Assembly: GCA_016748015.1 (NCBI GenBank)
Contig: JAAOMT010000003.1
Location: 1,101,187 to 1,165,186, forward strand
DNA length: 64,000 bases
Source of the DNA: Geosiphon pyriformis
Lineage: Eukaryota; Glomeromycota; Glomeromycetes; Archaeosporales; Geosiphonaceae
Reading direction: 5' to 3'
Below, piece after piece: positions 25,721 through 36,122 of this stretch. Every line of letters starts with the position of its first letter. The first letter of the stretch is position 1. The position numbers and the translations under genes are program-made. A model generated the notes under the pieces. It searched no databases and had not been told where the DNA came from. It saw nothing but the letters and a program-made list of their open reading frames with translations.

Positions 25721-27395
25721 ATGTATCATCCACCTCGTGGTGGGGTCAGAGGAGGCCGGGTAAGTTGTCAAGTTTTTACCAACTGAAGCCCATGTTCAGA
25801 TTTTTTATGATAGTTTGGAATAAAAGACTTTTTGTTACATTAGGACCAATTTAACTGTAAGTGGTTGATCATGCTCGATCTACTCTAGGGAATGCTTTGG
25901 ACAAGAGAACCTTCGGTTAGGTTATCTTTTATTGAGCTCTTTTAATTTTTGATATTTATTCCTAATTCTTATCAAATAATAGGGGAGTGAGTATAATGAG
26001 TAATGTTAACATATTGTTTCTTGAAGTTATCAAATTCTTTTAATTTATATGTTTTGAAATTTTAGCGATGTCAAGACCGACAAGCATCGAGAAAATTATC
26101 TAGGTCATTCGATTTTAGCGCCAGTAGGGAGGTATGTATCCCTACGAATATACGTTATATAAGTAAATCATAAATGGATATTTGTAAATTAATCAAAGAG
26201 GTTGGTTCTTTCATGATACTCTAGATGGCAACTAGGTAAAAAATAATTTACATATGGAGGTTTATTATTCAACAACATGGGCTACTAGTATTAAAAAACT
26301 AATTAAAATCACAGGTAAAGATCTTACCTGGTATGCGAGGGATGGGAAAAAGGACCAGGCAAAGTTGGATGAAATCAAAGCAATCAAAGAAGCAGAAGCA
26401 GATGTGATGGCTGAATTTTTGTTAGTGATCGCAGTTTTGTGTGCTTTTTCGCTGCTTACACAAACTTTTAATTTAGCTTTCAATTTCAGAGGAGCCGGCA
26501 AGCGCAAAGTAATTAAATCCAACGTAACTCAACAAGAGCTCAACAATGTTTTAAAAAAAGAACAAGAGGAGGATGCTGAGGATGATAACAATTTAATCAA
26601 AGTCACTCAAGAAGCTTCTAAAGGATTAGGGTTTCGAAGGTTATAGGAATGTCCCTTTTACGATATTTTATGATCTCTTATAATAAAACTTTTGTTTTAT
26701 CCAGCTCGGGTCGACTTGCACTTGGGGAGATGATTTCTGTTGACGACATTAAAAGCGAAACGGTTGCTGAAGCCTCATCACAAAATTATCAAGGCATTGG
26801 GGTTTTAGCAGCTGCAGAGGGTAGAGATGATTCTTTCAGTAGTCATTTTACATCTACAAATTATATACCAATCAATGCTAACCCTACTCCAAAGCATAAG
26901 AAAGAAAAAAAAAAGAAAAGTAAAAGTAAAGAAAAGGATCATGAGAAAGAGAAACGCAGGCAAAAAAGGAAACGTGACGCTTCTTATTCAATATCGGAAG
27001 ATGGTGGTGTAAGTGAGAAATTATCACGAGGTCAGAAAAGTTCCCACACAACAAAACGTCCACGTTCCCCTTCTCCCTCTAAAGAAAAGGGTGAAGCGTA
27101 CCGGGAACGATATCGACCCTACTCACCTCCTTATCGATACCTTAGACGGAGGAGGTCCCCTTTGCTATCTCAATCCCCTGAACCTCATGATTCTCCTGCT
27201 CATCGAATTCATTCAAGAGAAAGACGACTTTATTATGCTGATCATAAAGACCGCAAAGAGCATGAATATCGTGATGACCATCGTAAGGAGATCCATTATT
27301 CAAATAGAAATCACCATACTCGTCCTAGAGATGATGAACCTCCTCGACAAGACAGTTATGACAATTCTAAAAGAGAATCAGATCGCACTCGTTAG
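25721..27395 (+). CDS. MMTAG2 (C1orf35) homologue, 8 exons with three microexons
   Basis: Exons 25721-25759, 25844-25856, 25983-25986, 26066-26131, 26225-26235, 26315-26420, 26490-26639 and 26705-27395 add to 1080 nt, 359 aa. The N-terminus reads [13 protein letters not shown], then [19 protein letters not shown], then [16 protein letters not shown]. This is the signature of the multiple-myeloma tumour-associated protein 2 family, as I know it from the human protein (RGGVRGG.DQFNWEDVK..RENYLG). The C-terminal half is Lys/Arg-rich, then Arg/Ser/His-rich with SPSPS and SRERR words, as in splicing-associated nuclear proteins. The molecular role is unknown; a nuclear RNA-linked function is inferred from composition. 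The 4-nt exon GGGA at 25983 is required to join W and D in frame. Confidence 0.88.
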
Positions 27396-28784
27396 TTAAA
27401 TAACACTACTGGTTTATATTATACCGTGATATTGTTCTTAATGTTTTCTTTTTGCATTTTTTGTTATTGACATTGCAAAGGTAAAATTATAGCATTTCAT
27501 TTATCAATGGTATGCAATTTTATAATGTTTTTTATTCACAAACTCAAATAGAAAATTATAAAAATGTTCTACCGGGAGGTATATACAATGACTGGCTTTT
27601 TAGGAGATTTCGGTACTGCTTAGATATGTAAATAATTACGTAGGATTTGCTCAATGACATAATTCGGTTCGAGGACGTTGAAATATGATGTCGTACTTAT
27701 AGGATTAAAGTTGAATTGCTCGAAAACTTTATTAATCTAGAGTTAAATTTTCCGGTGGTAATGATGTGTCCTGACATATAGAACCATCCCTATATTAAAA
27801 AAACTGCTTTTTATCTTTTCCAATTATCTGACATTAAATTATTAAATAATAAAAAAAAACTATTTATAAAACTCATACAGAAAAAATAGCTAACAATTAT
27901 ACACAAAAACAACCCTTTATTAAATATAAATTTGTTGTAATTTTCACAACAAATCAGATTGTTTTTTTAATAACTCAATAAAAATTTTAAATTCAAGTTA
28001 CTAACAAAATGTTGATTAAATATTATTAATGTTCTGGAAATGAAATTATTGCCCTGATTTAATTGAACTGGATTTAAATGTAAGAATTAAAGGTTTTGAA
28101 ACTTTAAAAAAAAGAAAAAAATAATTATATTATCTGCTTAGGAAGAAGAGGAACAAATACCAATGTTTGATGTGTGACGTTTTTCAAGCTGCACGTGACT
28201 TGAATTCATTGTCTGGCAAATTACAGATCTATGCAGGATAGGATGTTCGATGAACTTCTTAATATGTCAAATAGCATAGTGGATTTATTTGAAACTTTCT
28301 CCGTTGCACAGCAGAGAACTAGTAGAAAGTTCAGGACTCTCCTTAGTAAAGGATTAGTCTCATAAGCTGCCCCATCAATGCTCTATGGTAAATTGAGGTT
28401 GGACCAAACACTGAAGAAACAGGTTTATTCAAAGCTAATGCGCGCTGTGTGTCAGTTAGTTACTATTTTTTGCAATATTTATACAGAAGATCTCACTACA
28501 AGTATCCTTCAATAACTTCACTCGAATAAACCCAAAGTATCACGTGTTATATCTTCTAAACAACAAGTATATAAAAGGAAAACTCACCCAAGGTCTGTAG
28601 AACGCGTTGTCAACGAGAGTGGGTTGTGTTGCCAAAAAAGCCCACGATAGAAACTATCCCAACTCGACCAACCATTTCGATTTCTTCCTTTTTTTCAATC
28701 TTATTAGCGTCCATCAGTAACTCTCAACCCTTAGTTTCTTCATTAAGGCTAGATTAAGTCTTCTATTTTTTCCTATTTATAAAA
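27396..28784. other. Intergenic region with A+T-rich core
   Basis: 27780-28135 is strongly A+T-rich. 28140-28784 is more balanced and includes a CACGTG palindrome near 28193 and pyrimidine-rich DNA before the next gene. A candidate small ORF is listed separately. Confidence 0.5.
28243..28365 (+). CDS. Candidate small ORF or exon, 40 codons, uncertain
   Basis: ATG at 28243 opens 40 codons (MFDELLNMSNSIVDLFETFS...) with a balanced, amphipathic composition unlike the surrounding A+T noise, ending in TAA at 28363-28365. A splice acceptor-like TTACAG lies 17 nt upstream of the ATG. It could be an exon of an unrecognised small gene or a gene remnant. No family is recognised. Confidence 0.2.
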   Translation: MFDELLNMSNSIVDLFETFSVAQQRTSRKFRTLLSKGLVS

Positions 28785-29834
28785 ATGGCTCCAAGAAACG
28801 AGAGGGGACCGACCTTGAGAAGTGTTCCAAAACACAAACAAAAAGTCGGGTCATCATCCGTGGGGGTTGAATACACTTTGTTCGCAAATGCTAGAGTTAT
28901 TAACTTGCCCAAGATATGTAAGAGAGCTGTTGGGAAGTCAACAGTGATTAAAGATACTAAAGGCCAGGATAGTCTTGTTTCTCGCAACAAGCGTAAGGTT
29001 GCGTCCAGCTTGAAGCAGTCTGGATACGGACAAAAGGTAATTTCATTTTAAGAACCATCTGATGCAGTAAAAAATAACAAGTTATAGCATTCTGGGGAAA
29101 TTTGAGCTGGTTTCGGGCATTTTCTGCATTTGATTGTTCTAGTTGTATTGTGATCCCTGTAACAAGTTGGAAACATTGAAAACTGTCATAATTTTATGCA
29201 AGAAAACAGCGATTGTACCGTCTTTGGGTTAATTCTAAAAATAGCTAGTAAATCTCATCCAGTTGCATAAACTAACCCTTTAAATACCACTCTGGGTTTT
29301 TGCTGTTTGCCCGTTATTTTCTGCTTCCTTTTTGCTTGGTTCCATAGATATCACCTCTCACTCGCCGAGAGGAAATCATGGCCCAGCAACATCAAGCGAT
29401 GATGTGGAAACTGAAAAGTCTCGAAGTGCGAGCCCATGCGAAAGAAAGTGAGTTCGGGTTGTTATTTATTGAGTAATTATTTATAATTGTAATAATACTA
29501 ATTAAGTTTTGTGATTAGTGAAAAAAGTACTTCTTAAACAAAATAAGGAAATTCGTCGAAAGAGATTAGAATTAAGGAAACTAAAAGAGATGGAGCGGGA
29601 GCTACGCCGGGTTCTTGAACAGTGCGAGTCACAGTCTCAAGAATTATCTGTGACATCTGCTTCATTAGTGTTTCGGGTAGGAATCACCACCTTAATATGA
29701 TCGAGTTCCGGTATTGAACGAAAATTAATCTCATTCTTTTGTTTTAGTCCAACCTCAATAGGATATATATGTTGGCTGCAGCTCTCTTGTCCTTCCTGTT
29801 GGTTCGAATTTTCTCGTATTCGCATTTGGTTTGA
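28785..29834 (+). CDS. Unknown tail-anchored coiled-coil protein, 4 exons
   Basis: Exons 28785-29036, 29348-29447, 29519-29676 and 29748-29834 join in frame to 198 aa. The N-terminal 84 residues are basic (MAPRNERGPTLRSVPKHKQK). Residues 85-170 are a charged helix, including KEIRRKRLELRKLKEMEREL, likely coiled coil. The last 22 residues are one hydrophobic segment (MLAAALLSFLLVRIFSY), ending SHLV. A single C-terminal membrane segment with a cytosolic coiled coil suggests a tail-anchored protein of ER or another membrane. I do not recognise the family. The last junction matters: splicing at FR|SNLNRIY yields the anchor, while read-through stops at 29700 without it. Confidence 0.7.
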
Positions 29835-30273
29835 TCACTCGGCTTCCCGATATATAGACTTTTGTTACTTCTTTCGATCATTTTTTTTGAGAACAAAACT
29901 TCCTGCCAACGTATGTGGCCTTTCTTTTCGATAGAGTTGGAGATGCCTAGGTGGATTCAGTTTACCATTTACCAATTTAATAATAACAATCTGATCACAA
30001 AATCGCCCTTATTTACGGTTACGTATATTTTATACAATTTGGCATTTTGTGGTCATTTTTCAACTATATAGTTCATCTTTTTGGATCGCTTCTATTTTAT
30101 ACACTATTATTTTATATGCAAAAATAAGACCAAATCAACATGGGGAGAAATAAAATAAACTATTTTCATAAGTAATCTGTCTCAAATTGTACATAATCAC
30201 ATTTCAGGCATGCAATGAGCTTAAGTTTCCACTTCCAGCAATTGAATCCTTTTCCAGTCAATAATCCACTGAA
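29835..30273. other. Convergent intergenic spacer
   Basis: 3' regions of the tail-anchored protein gene (plus) and the CACUL1-like gene (minus). An open frame at 29862-30071 begins in 3' UTR sequence and looks like noise. Confidence 0.5.
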
Positions 30274-31491
30274 TTAGCGAACACGTTTAACTGAATTATG
30301 TTCCTCATCCTCTTCATTCTCTTCAGTGTCCATGCTAGATGATGTCCTCTTTAATTGTGAAATCCCAGGTTCCCATCCTTCACGCTTTAAGTTTTCAATC
30401 TGGTATTGGGTTTCCAATCTTTGATGCCGAAGTCGTATATCTTCAAAGTCAAGTGGCATCTGCATGTCAGGAATAGAGTTTTGAAAGACTGTAGGATTTA
30501 AGTAGATATAATCTACGAAAAGAATTAATGGTTTAAAATTTACAACTTATGTTAAGAATTATCTGAATCTGTTTAAGTTGTTTACCTGGGTTCATCTTAT
30601 ACAATGAAATGACAATATCTGCCACGATATTTACTCCAAATTTTTCCGGATTATCTAGCACAACTCCAAATACATAGACGACCCGTTTCTCAAATTTCTC
30701 GACAATCTGTTTCCTGAACTGGTCAAACAGGATTTTCTTTAAATTTTCGTGTAGGAAATATTGAATATAAGTCTTGTCCTGTGATAGAGATATGTAATAT
30801 AGTAAGTTATTTCTTCAAAATGATAAATGACTGGCAATAAAGAACTTACCAAATAGGCAAATATACTAGATAATATATCGGCAGCTTTGGCATGATTTTT
30901 GCCAATTTCAGCGAATTTGACAACCCATTCTTCAGGTTGAGGGATTATTTCAAGTTGATTGGCGAGATCTATAAGGGTTTCTTCTATCTCTCTCATCAAA
31001 TCCGCGTGTAGCCTCTTTTGAAAACCTTGCCAACACATCCAGTATATGCTTCTACATAGACAAATTCAGGAAAATTTTAAATTAGAAATCTATTCCATAT
31101 CACTCTTCGTACCTAATCAATCTGAAATGTTTGAGAACCAACCTATACAGCTCTTCGTGAGAATATGTATGAAGCGGACGCTCATTTTGTAGTTCAGCTT
31201 TTAACGCAAGTCGAACAAAGCCCGAAACTTGGGGCCAAAAGGTAGTTTCGTAGGTACATTCGTTCACTGGAACTTGAATGAGAAATTTCAAGAGAATTAT
31301 GGATGCTATCAAAGTCCAAAGTGATGTGTTTTGCACGCGTCTTTCCACTTCCAACTGGCTCTACACCTCGATGACAAATGAACCACCTTCCTACCTGGGT
31401 TCATTCCAAAATTTGGGCCAGTAGTGCGTCGGTTTTCATTATCTCGCATTACAACATCCATGCTATTATGATCTTCGCTCTTCACATTCAT
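30274..31491 (-). CDS. CACUL1-like cullin-domain protein
   Basis: From ATG 31491 the exons are 31491-31395, 31360-31307 and 31266-31113, then 31052 downward, in phase. A short disordered N-terminus leads to ITLDFD, then TTFWPQVSGFVRLAL, EELYRLVLKHFRLI, and WQGFQKRLHADLMREIEET. Further on come FAYLDKTYIQ, the ILSS helix region and NIVADIVISLYKMNPDYIY. The tail reads LKREGWEPG...KR and is acidic with a KRVR end at 30274. Length (about 300 aa) and motif order match human CACUL1 as I recall it, a CDK2-associated protein with only the N-terminal cullin repeat fold and no RING-binding end. In fungi the role is not known to me. One junction seems to need a 40-nt GC-AG intron (31267-31306). Confidence 0.75.
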
Positions 31492-32212
31492 TAAAGTGGT
31501 AGAATATAAGAAAACAAAATGAGTCTAGGGAAGTACTTTACGCGCGTCAAACAGTCTACTGTTTGATTAAAAGTGGCTTTTCTGTATTTATGTAAACTTT
31601 GTGTTGATTGAAAACTTGTGATGTGAGATAATTCTAATATTTGTTTCACCTGTCGAGGCGCGGATTACGGATACAAAAACCAATCCCTCCTAAATCTCGT
31701 TTAATGATGAAGCAACAAATATTCGAATCTTCAGAAATCTTAATCCTTTCACAAATGTGGCGTCAATATCATCTCTAGCATAATTTCAAGGTCAAAGGTA
31801 AATGAGCCAATTCATATTTGGCTGATCTATCTATAGGTAATTAATTCCTCAGTAATTCGCGTTAAATATTGCTCGATTTCATACTTTTTTAAATCTAGAA
31901 CATTATGGTCAGTGAGAACTACCAGGGAAAATGATTTTTTAAGAATTCTCGTTGGCTATAAGAGAAAAAGCAACTTATCAATCCATGTTTTCTTCTCCTA
32001 GTAATTATTCTAATTTTATAAACTCTTGACTAAGTCCCCCCGGAATCTTTCTCCCAATTTGGCAATGAACAAATACATACTTTTGTGTTTAGCATAGCAA
32101 TGAAGAGGAAGATTACTGAACTGTGTTAAGAGATTGAAAACTTCAATTAGAAAACATATAATTTGCACGCTGATGTCAGATTTATCAAGGGGACGACCAG
32201 ATTGTAATGCGC
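31492..32212. other. Intergenic spacer, CACUL1-like promoter and RPS27 3' end
   Basis: Mixed-composition DNA between two minus-strand genes. No ORF, RNA gene or repeat is supported. Confidence 0.5.
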
Positions 32213-32901
32213 TTAACCAAGTTTCCTGCGGAAGGAGCAACCTATGATAAAACCAGTAAAAATTGAGCCCATTTTATGGAGAAAAGATTTATTGAGAGCT
32301 GAGGTTTCTAGACATACCCTCAGTTAAACGAGCTCGACCACCTGTGGGTTGGCATAATACATTAGCACAGGATCCGCATTGAACAACGGTCTGTGCATGG
32401 CTGAATACTGTTGTAATACTGAAACAACCTTTGAATTAAAGAATCACTTTTTAACTTCTGCTCAAGATTTTGTTTTTCAATAAAATACTGGTGAGAGGTT
32501 GCGCGTACCTGGACATTTTACGTCCATGAAATAAGAGTTTGGACTTTGAACTAATCTTTTGAGCTTATGTTGGCGTTTCTCGTGTTCAGGAGTAGGGTTT
32601 AGAAGATCGACGGTTAACTGTTAAAAGATAATATTTCGATTAGTTGAACAAAATTATAGGAAAAGTGCCTCGTCTAAAAGCAAGCTGGGAATGATAAAAC
32701 TCCTATCCACGTCATAGAAATAAAAATGACTAGAACATAAAGTCGAATGGCTTGAACAAAAGGTTCAAAAAAACCCGATTATTCAAAGGTGGCATATTTT
32801 GCCGGTTATATTGACGACACCTCCCATCCATCCATCGGCCCACTCAAATCAAACACAAAAGGAATCTTTCTCGGAAATAACATAATAAAACATACCACCA
32901 T
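32213..32901 (-). CDS. RPS27: 40S ribosomal protein eS27
   Basis: Exons 32901-32896, 32617-32509, 32428-32318 and 32241-32213 give 84 aa, the usual eS27 length. Exon 1 is only ATGGTG; the protein starts [20 protein letters not shown], then [17 protein letters not shown]. The zinc-binding cysteines are C-P-G-C and C-G-S-C, separated by 14 residues, followed by NVLCQPTGG and the end CSFRRKLG. eS27 is a structural protein of the small subunit beak/head. It is transcribed divergently from RPS16. Confidence 0.96.
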
Positions 32902-33274
32902 GATGACAAAGTCTTTTTGTGGGAAAGAAACAGAGTATTTTTGTAGGAAAGAAAGAAAGATAAGGTTGAAAGAACCTCAGCTATTTATTGGAGATGGGAA
33001 ATTTTTCTGATCACCCTGAAATTTTGGGGTTATTGTCAAAAAAAAATTACAAATCTGATAAATCCATAGGCTGCTTTTTCTTTCGTTAGTCACCTCGCGA
33101 GATTCAGGTTTGTTAAAGCTTATCTTCGCTTTGCCAACCATAAGTTTCTTATCATCACATATATTTCAATTTTGTTTGATAACACGGGAAATATTTGAGT
33201 TTAACGAATTATAGGAATCATAGGAAACTGAGCTTTTTTATTGTTTGTTTAGTCTAATACAAAAGCTTTCTAAA
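32902..33274. promoter_or_regulatory. Bidirectional promoter of RPS27 and RPS16
   Basis: Only 373 bp separate the two start codons, which point outward, so both ribosomal protein genes are served from here. The strand facing RPS16 is T-rich upstream of its ATG. No known fungal ribosomal-protein box is identified with confidence. Confidence 0.6.
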
Positions 33275-34097
33275 ATGACGACACTTGAAGCTGTACAGAC
33301 TTATGGTCGTAAGGTTAGTGTTATTGATATTTCGAGATGATAATTTTTATCCTTTTTAAAGAGGTCTGAAAGGAATACTCGCAACCCCCAATCCTCTTTC
33401 TTTTTTGAAGCATAATATCTTTTCGTCTGAAACTCGAAGCCATTAATTATATTATATATCAATCATATTTTAAATGTCTAAGATAAATTTCTTCAGATAA
33501 ATTTCCATTAGCACATTTTTGATCTAATTTTCCATTACTTAGAAAACTGCGACTGCCGTAGCGCATTGTAAACGCGGCAAGGGTTTGATCAAGATTAATG
33601 GTTCGCCTATCCACCTGGTGGAACCTGAGATCCTGAGATTCAAGGTTTATGAACCTATTTTGATATTGGGTCTGGATAAATTTAAGCACGTTGATATTCG
33701 AGTGCGCGTCAAGGGAGGTGGTCACACTTCGCAGATATATGCTATTCGACAGGCTATCGCCAAGGCGATTGTCGCCTATAATCAAAAATATGTTGATGAG
33801 GCGACCAAAAAAGAGATCAAGGAGATTTTGATTCGGTATGATCGAACGTTGCTCGTCGCTGATCCGCGTCGTTGTGAACCCAAGAAGTTTGGTGGCAAGG
33901 GAGCTCGTGCACGGTATGCCGTTTCTAGGAATTTCTTTCATTGCTTTATTTTTATGGTTTCTGCATACTAAGCTTTATTCAATCTCGTAATTTTTTACTT
34001 ATAGCTACCAAAAATCCTATCGTAAGTTTTTATTAGTATTTTGTCGGTTTCTACAGCGGGACTTTCTAAACATTTTATCATTCACGAAATAGGTTAA
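33275..34097 (+). CDS. RPS16: 40S ribosomal protein uS9
   Basis: Exons 33275-33313, 33543-33913, 34005-34021 and 34093-34097 add to 432 nt, 143 aa, exactly the usual length. The N-terminus is [25 protein letters not shown], the middle has [20 protein letters not shown] and the tail is RARYQKSYR, which reaches the P site of the ribosome. The last coding exon holds just five bases (GTTAA): two bases of the final Arg codon and the stop. Without that splice the frame would run on past the conserved Arg. Confidence 0.96.
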
Positions 34098-34394
34098 AAC
34101 AATCCTCGATAAATCATTTGCTGGGCTTATCATTGGCCGAAATTAAATTCAGCATTGACTTTAAAAGTGTTCACCTAGTGTACCCAAAGAAAAATTGCAT
34201 TACGTGAAACATCAAAATACAGCTGTTTTGAGAAACTCGAAATTAAAATATTCATTAATTGAATGTTGTTTGGCTATGAGGAATTTCCCAAATTTTCACA
34301 TTGGTAGAATATAATTATATTTAAAATAATCGTCAAAATTTCGGCAGGATTATATTATTTTATTTCGGAATCCTGACGATCTCGAATTTTCCCA

Positions 34395-35534
34395 TCATTG
34401 ATGCTTTTTTTCTGTTCCTTTACGCGCCTTCAAATACTTGCGACGCTGAGAAATCATGTGAGTGTACATTGTATAAAATCCTAAAGAATTGTGTAGAGCT
34501 TGAGCAAAGAGCTAATGTTGGGATATTCAAGTTATTCGCAACATACCGGGGGCATAAATGATAAGCACGAGGATCTCCGTGAGATAATATACGTAGTTAT
34601 ACTTTTTTGCGTAAGGAAGTGATTGGTAAATAAGGAGCGATTCACTTCCAGCGCCAACAGGATATAACAAGAAAAAGAATGTGTATCTAATGGACAATAA
34701 TTGTAAATTTCTACTATTAGTTGAAAAACGAAATCTCAACTAAATGATTCTCTGGAAAATACCGTGCCCAAAGAAGTAACGCCGGTTGTACGCCAATCAA
34801 ACTGAACCCATAATATGCATATCTCACGAATTCAGTGATGGACCAAGCAATGGTCATAGTGGTGAAGGCCCAATGCGTACGTTCCTAATCCAAATGAAAA
34901 AAGCTTGATTAGAAAAATAAGTCACATAATTTATAGAGATATAAATGAAAATTTTAACCTCAGGAAAGAGATTGAGAATCCCCCAAACAAGCAACAGGCG
35001 AGACGCGACTTGAATTCCTGTGGTTGCCAATGGAGATTTTACGAGCCCTGAATGTAATTGATAATAAGTTAATTGTTTTTAATCAATAAAAGAATTAGAG
35101 TGATTGAAAGAAAGTTTACCGAATCCCACATGCAATACCTATTTTTCATATGAATTTGACGATCCAGGAGAATTATCAAATTAACAATAGAGAAAACTTC
35201 AATTAACCTAGCAATGTTCCAAAGCATCATACCTCTAAAAGGGCAGTAGTTTGCACCCAAGTCAAGATCCAACCAACTTGATCATAACTTTTCCTAAAAT
35301 CGCCTTTAGTGTGGACCAAATTTGATATCGTGTTCCAAAGCACATAGCTCCATCCCACCCATGATAAAACATTATATAGGATCAGGTAATTTTTTGTCAA
35401 GCCAGAGCCTAAAGACCCAAAATGTTTGAATTTCAATTACGATTATTTTAATTTGTGGGCGAGATTGATATCTGACTTGTACCTGAACTGTTCTTTCTTC
35501 CCCTAGTTTCTTCGCTTATTGATGTGGCAGACAT
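34395..35534 (-). CDS. PHS1: Very-long-chain 3-hydroxyacyl-CoA dehydratase (Phs1/HACD)
   Basis: This ER enzyme dehydrates 3-hydroxyacyl-CoA in the third step of very-long-chain fatty acid elongation. The start ATG 35534 gives MSATSISEETRGRKNSSG, then YLILYNVLSWVGWSYVLW (first membrane segment), QTTALLEV, the region near 34990-34800 with TGIQVASRLLL and ITEFVRYAYYGF (containing the catalytic Tyr), and YTFFFLLYPVGAGSE (containing the catalytic Glu). The end is FYTMYTHMISQRRKY followed by a lysine-rich tail, an ER-retention-like basic C-terminus, with the stop at 34395-34397. At least five introns are present. Confidence 0.93.
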
Positions 35535-35809
35535 GATTTTTCAATTTTTGGGAAAGTTAGTTGTTCAATTTTCTTTGAAAGATCGATTTTGATTTCCCCC
35601 AACAATTTTATTGCTGCCATGATCGGTTATTTACAAAATAATTTTTCACACGCTGAATATCATCCTCAATCGCGACTAGCAAATTCTCTGACTAATCATG
35701 ATACCATCATCAAAAATGTTTTCACGTTACTTGGGTTTTATCTAACTATGTAACAAAATTTTCATTTACTATTAAATGTTAAAAGTGTTTTTAAAAAGTT
35801 GTTAATTTT

Positions 35810-36122
35810 TGGATTTGGGTGCCGATGTCTAAGTTGAGGGCTGAATACAAGAAGTCGGGTTTGATTCGTGATGCGGATGCTGAGTTTGTGGACGTGGGTG
35901 GTGTTAGCGGTGTGGTTTTTGGTGAATTGCCTGGTATTGGTTCGTTTGGTGTTGGGCATTTGAGCTATTTCGGTCTGTTTTTAGTTTCTGATATTTCTAC
36001 TGTGTAGGACCGCGTCAGGCGTGTTTGTATGAGTCTACGTCTGGGTGGTTGGTCACGTGCAGAAAGCGCGCCTATAGTAAACTTCACTTTGTTAAAGCAT
36101 AAATAAAATAAAATAAAATAAT
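35810..36122 (+). mobile_element. 5'-truncated LINE: ORF2 C-terminus and 3' end
   Basis: This G+T-richer island has a reading from 35810 (TGG ATT TGG) to TAG at 36005-36007. The spaced pattern W-I-W, K-L-R-A, K-K-S-G-L-I resembles the C-terminal tail of LINE ORF2 proteins of this group as I remember them. After the stop come about 90 bp of G+C-rich 3' sequence and a tail of AAATA repeats (about 36101-36122), as expected for a 5'-truncated retroposed copy. It is much less eroded than its surroundings, so probably young. A small independent gene is the alternative. Confidence 0.5.

Noticed and set aside
25889-25914. Segment GGAATGCTTTGGACAAG... as an exon of the MMTAG2 gene
   Set aside because: It starts after an AG and ends near a GT, but its length breaks the frame with the next exon and inserts residues that the family lacks between W and D. 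The 4-nt exon at 25983 fits perfectly.
27013-27399. Second open frame overlapping the MMTAG2 last exon
   Set aside because: Frame shadow; the Arg/Ser/Lys-rich frame 26705-27395 continues the spliced gene in phase.
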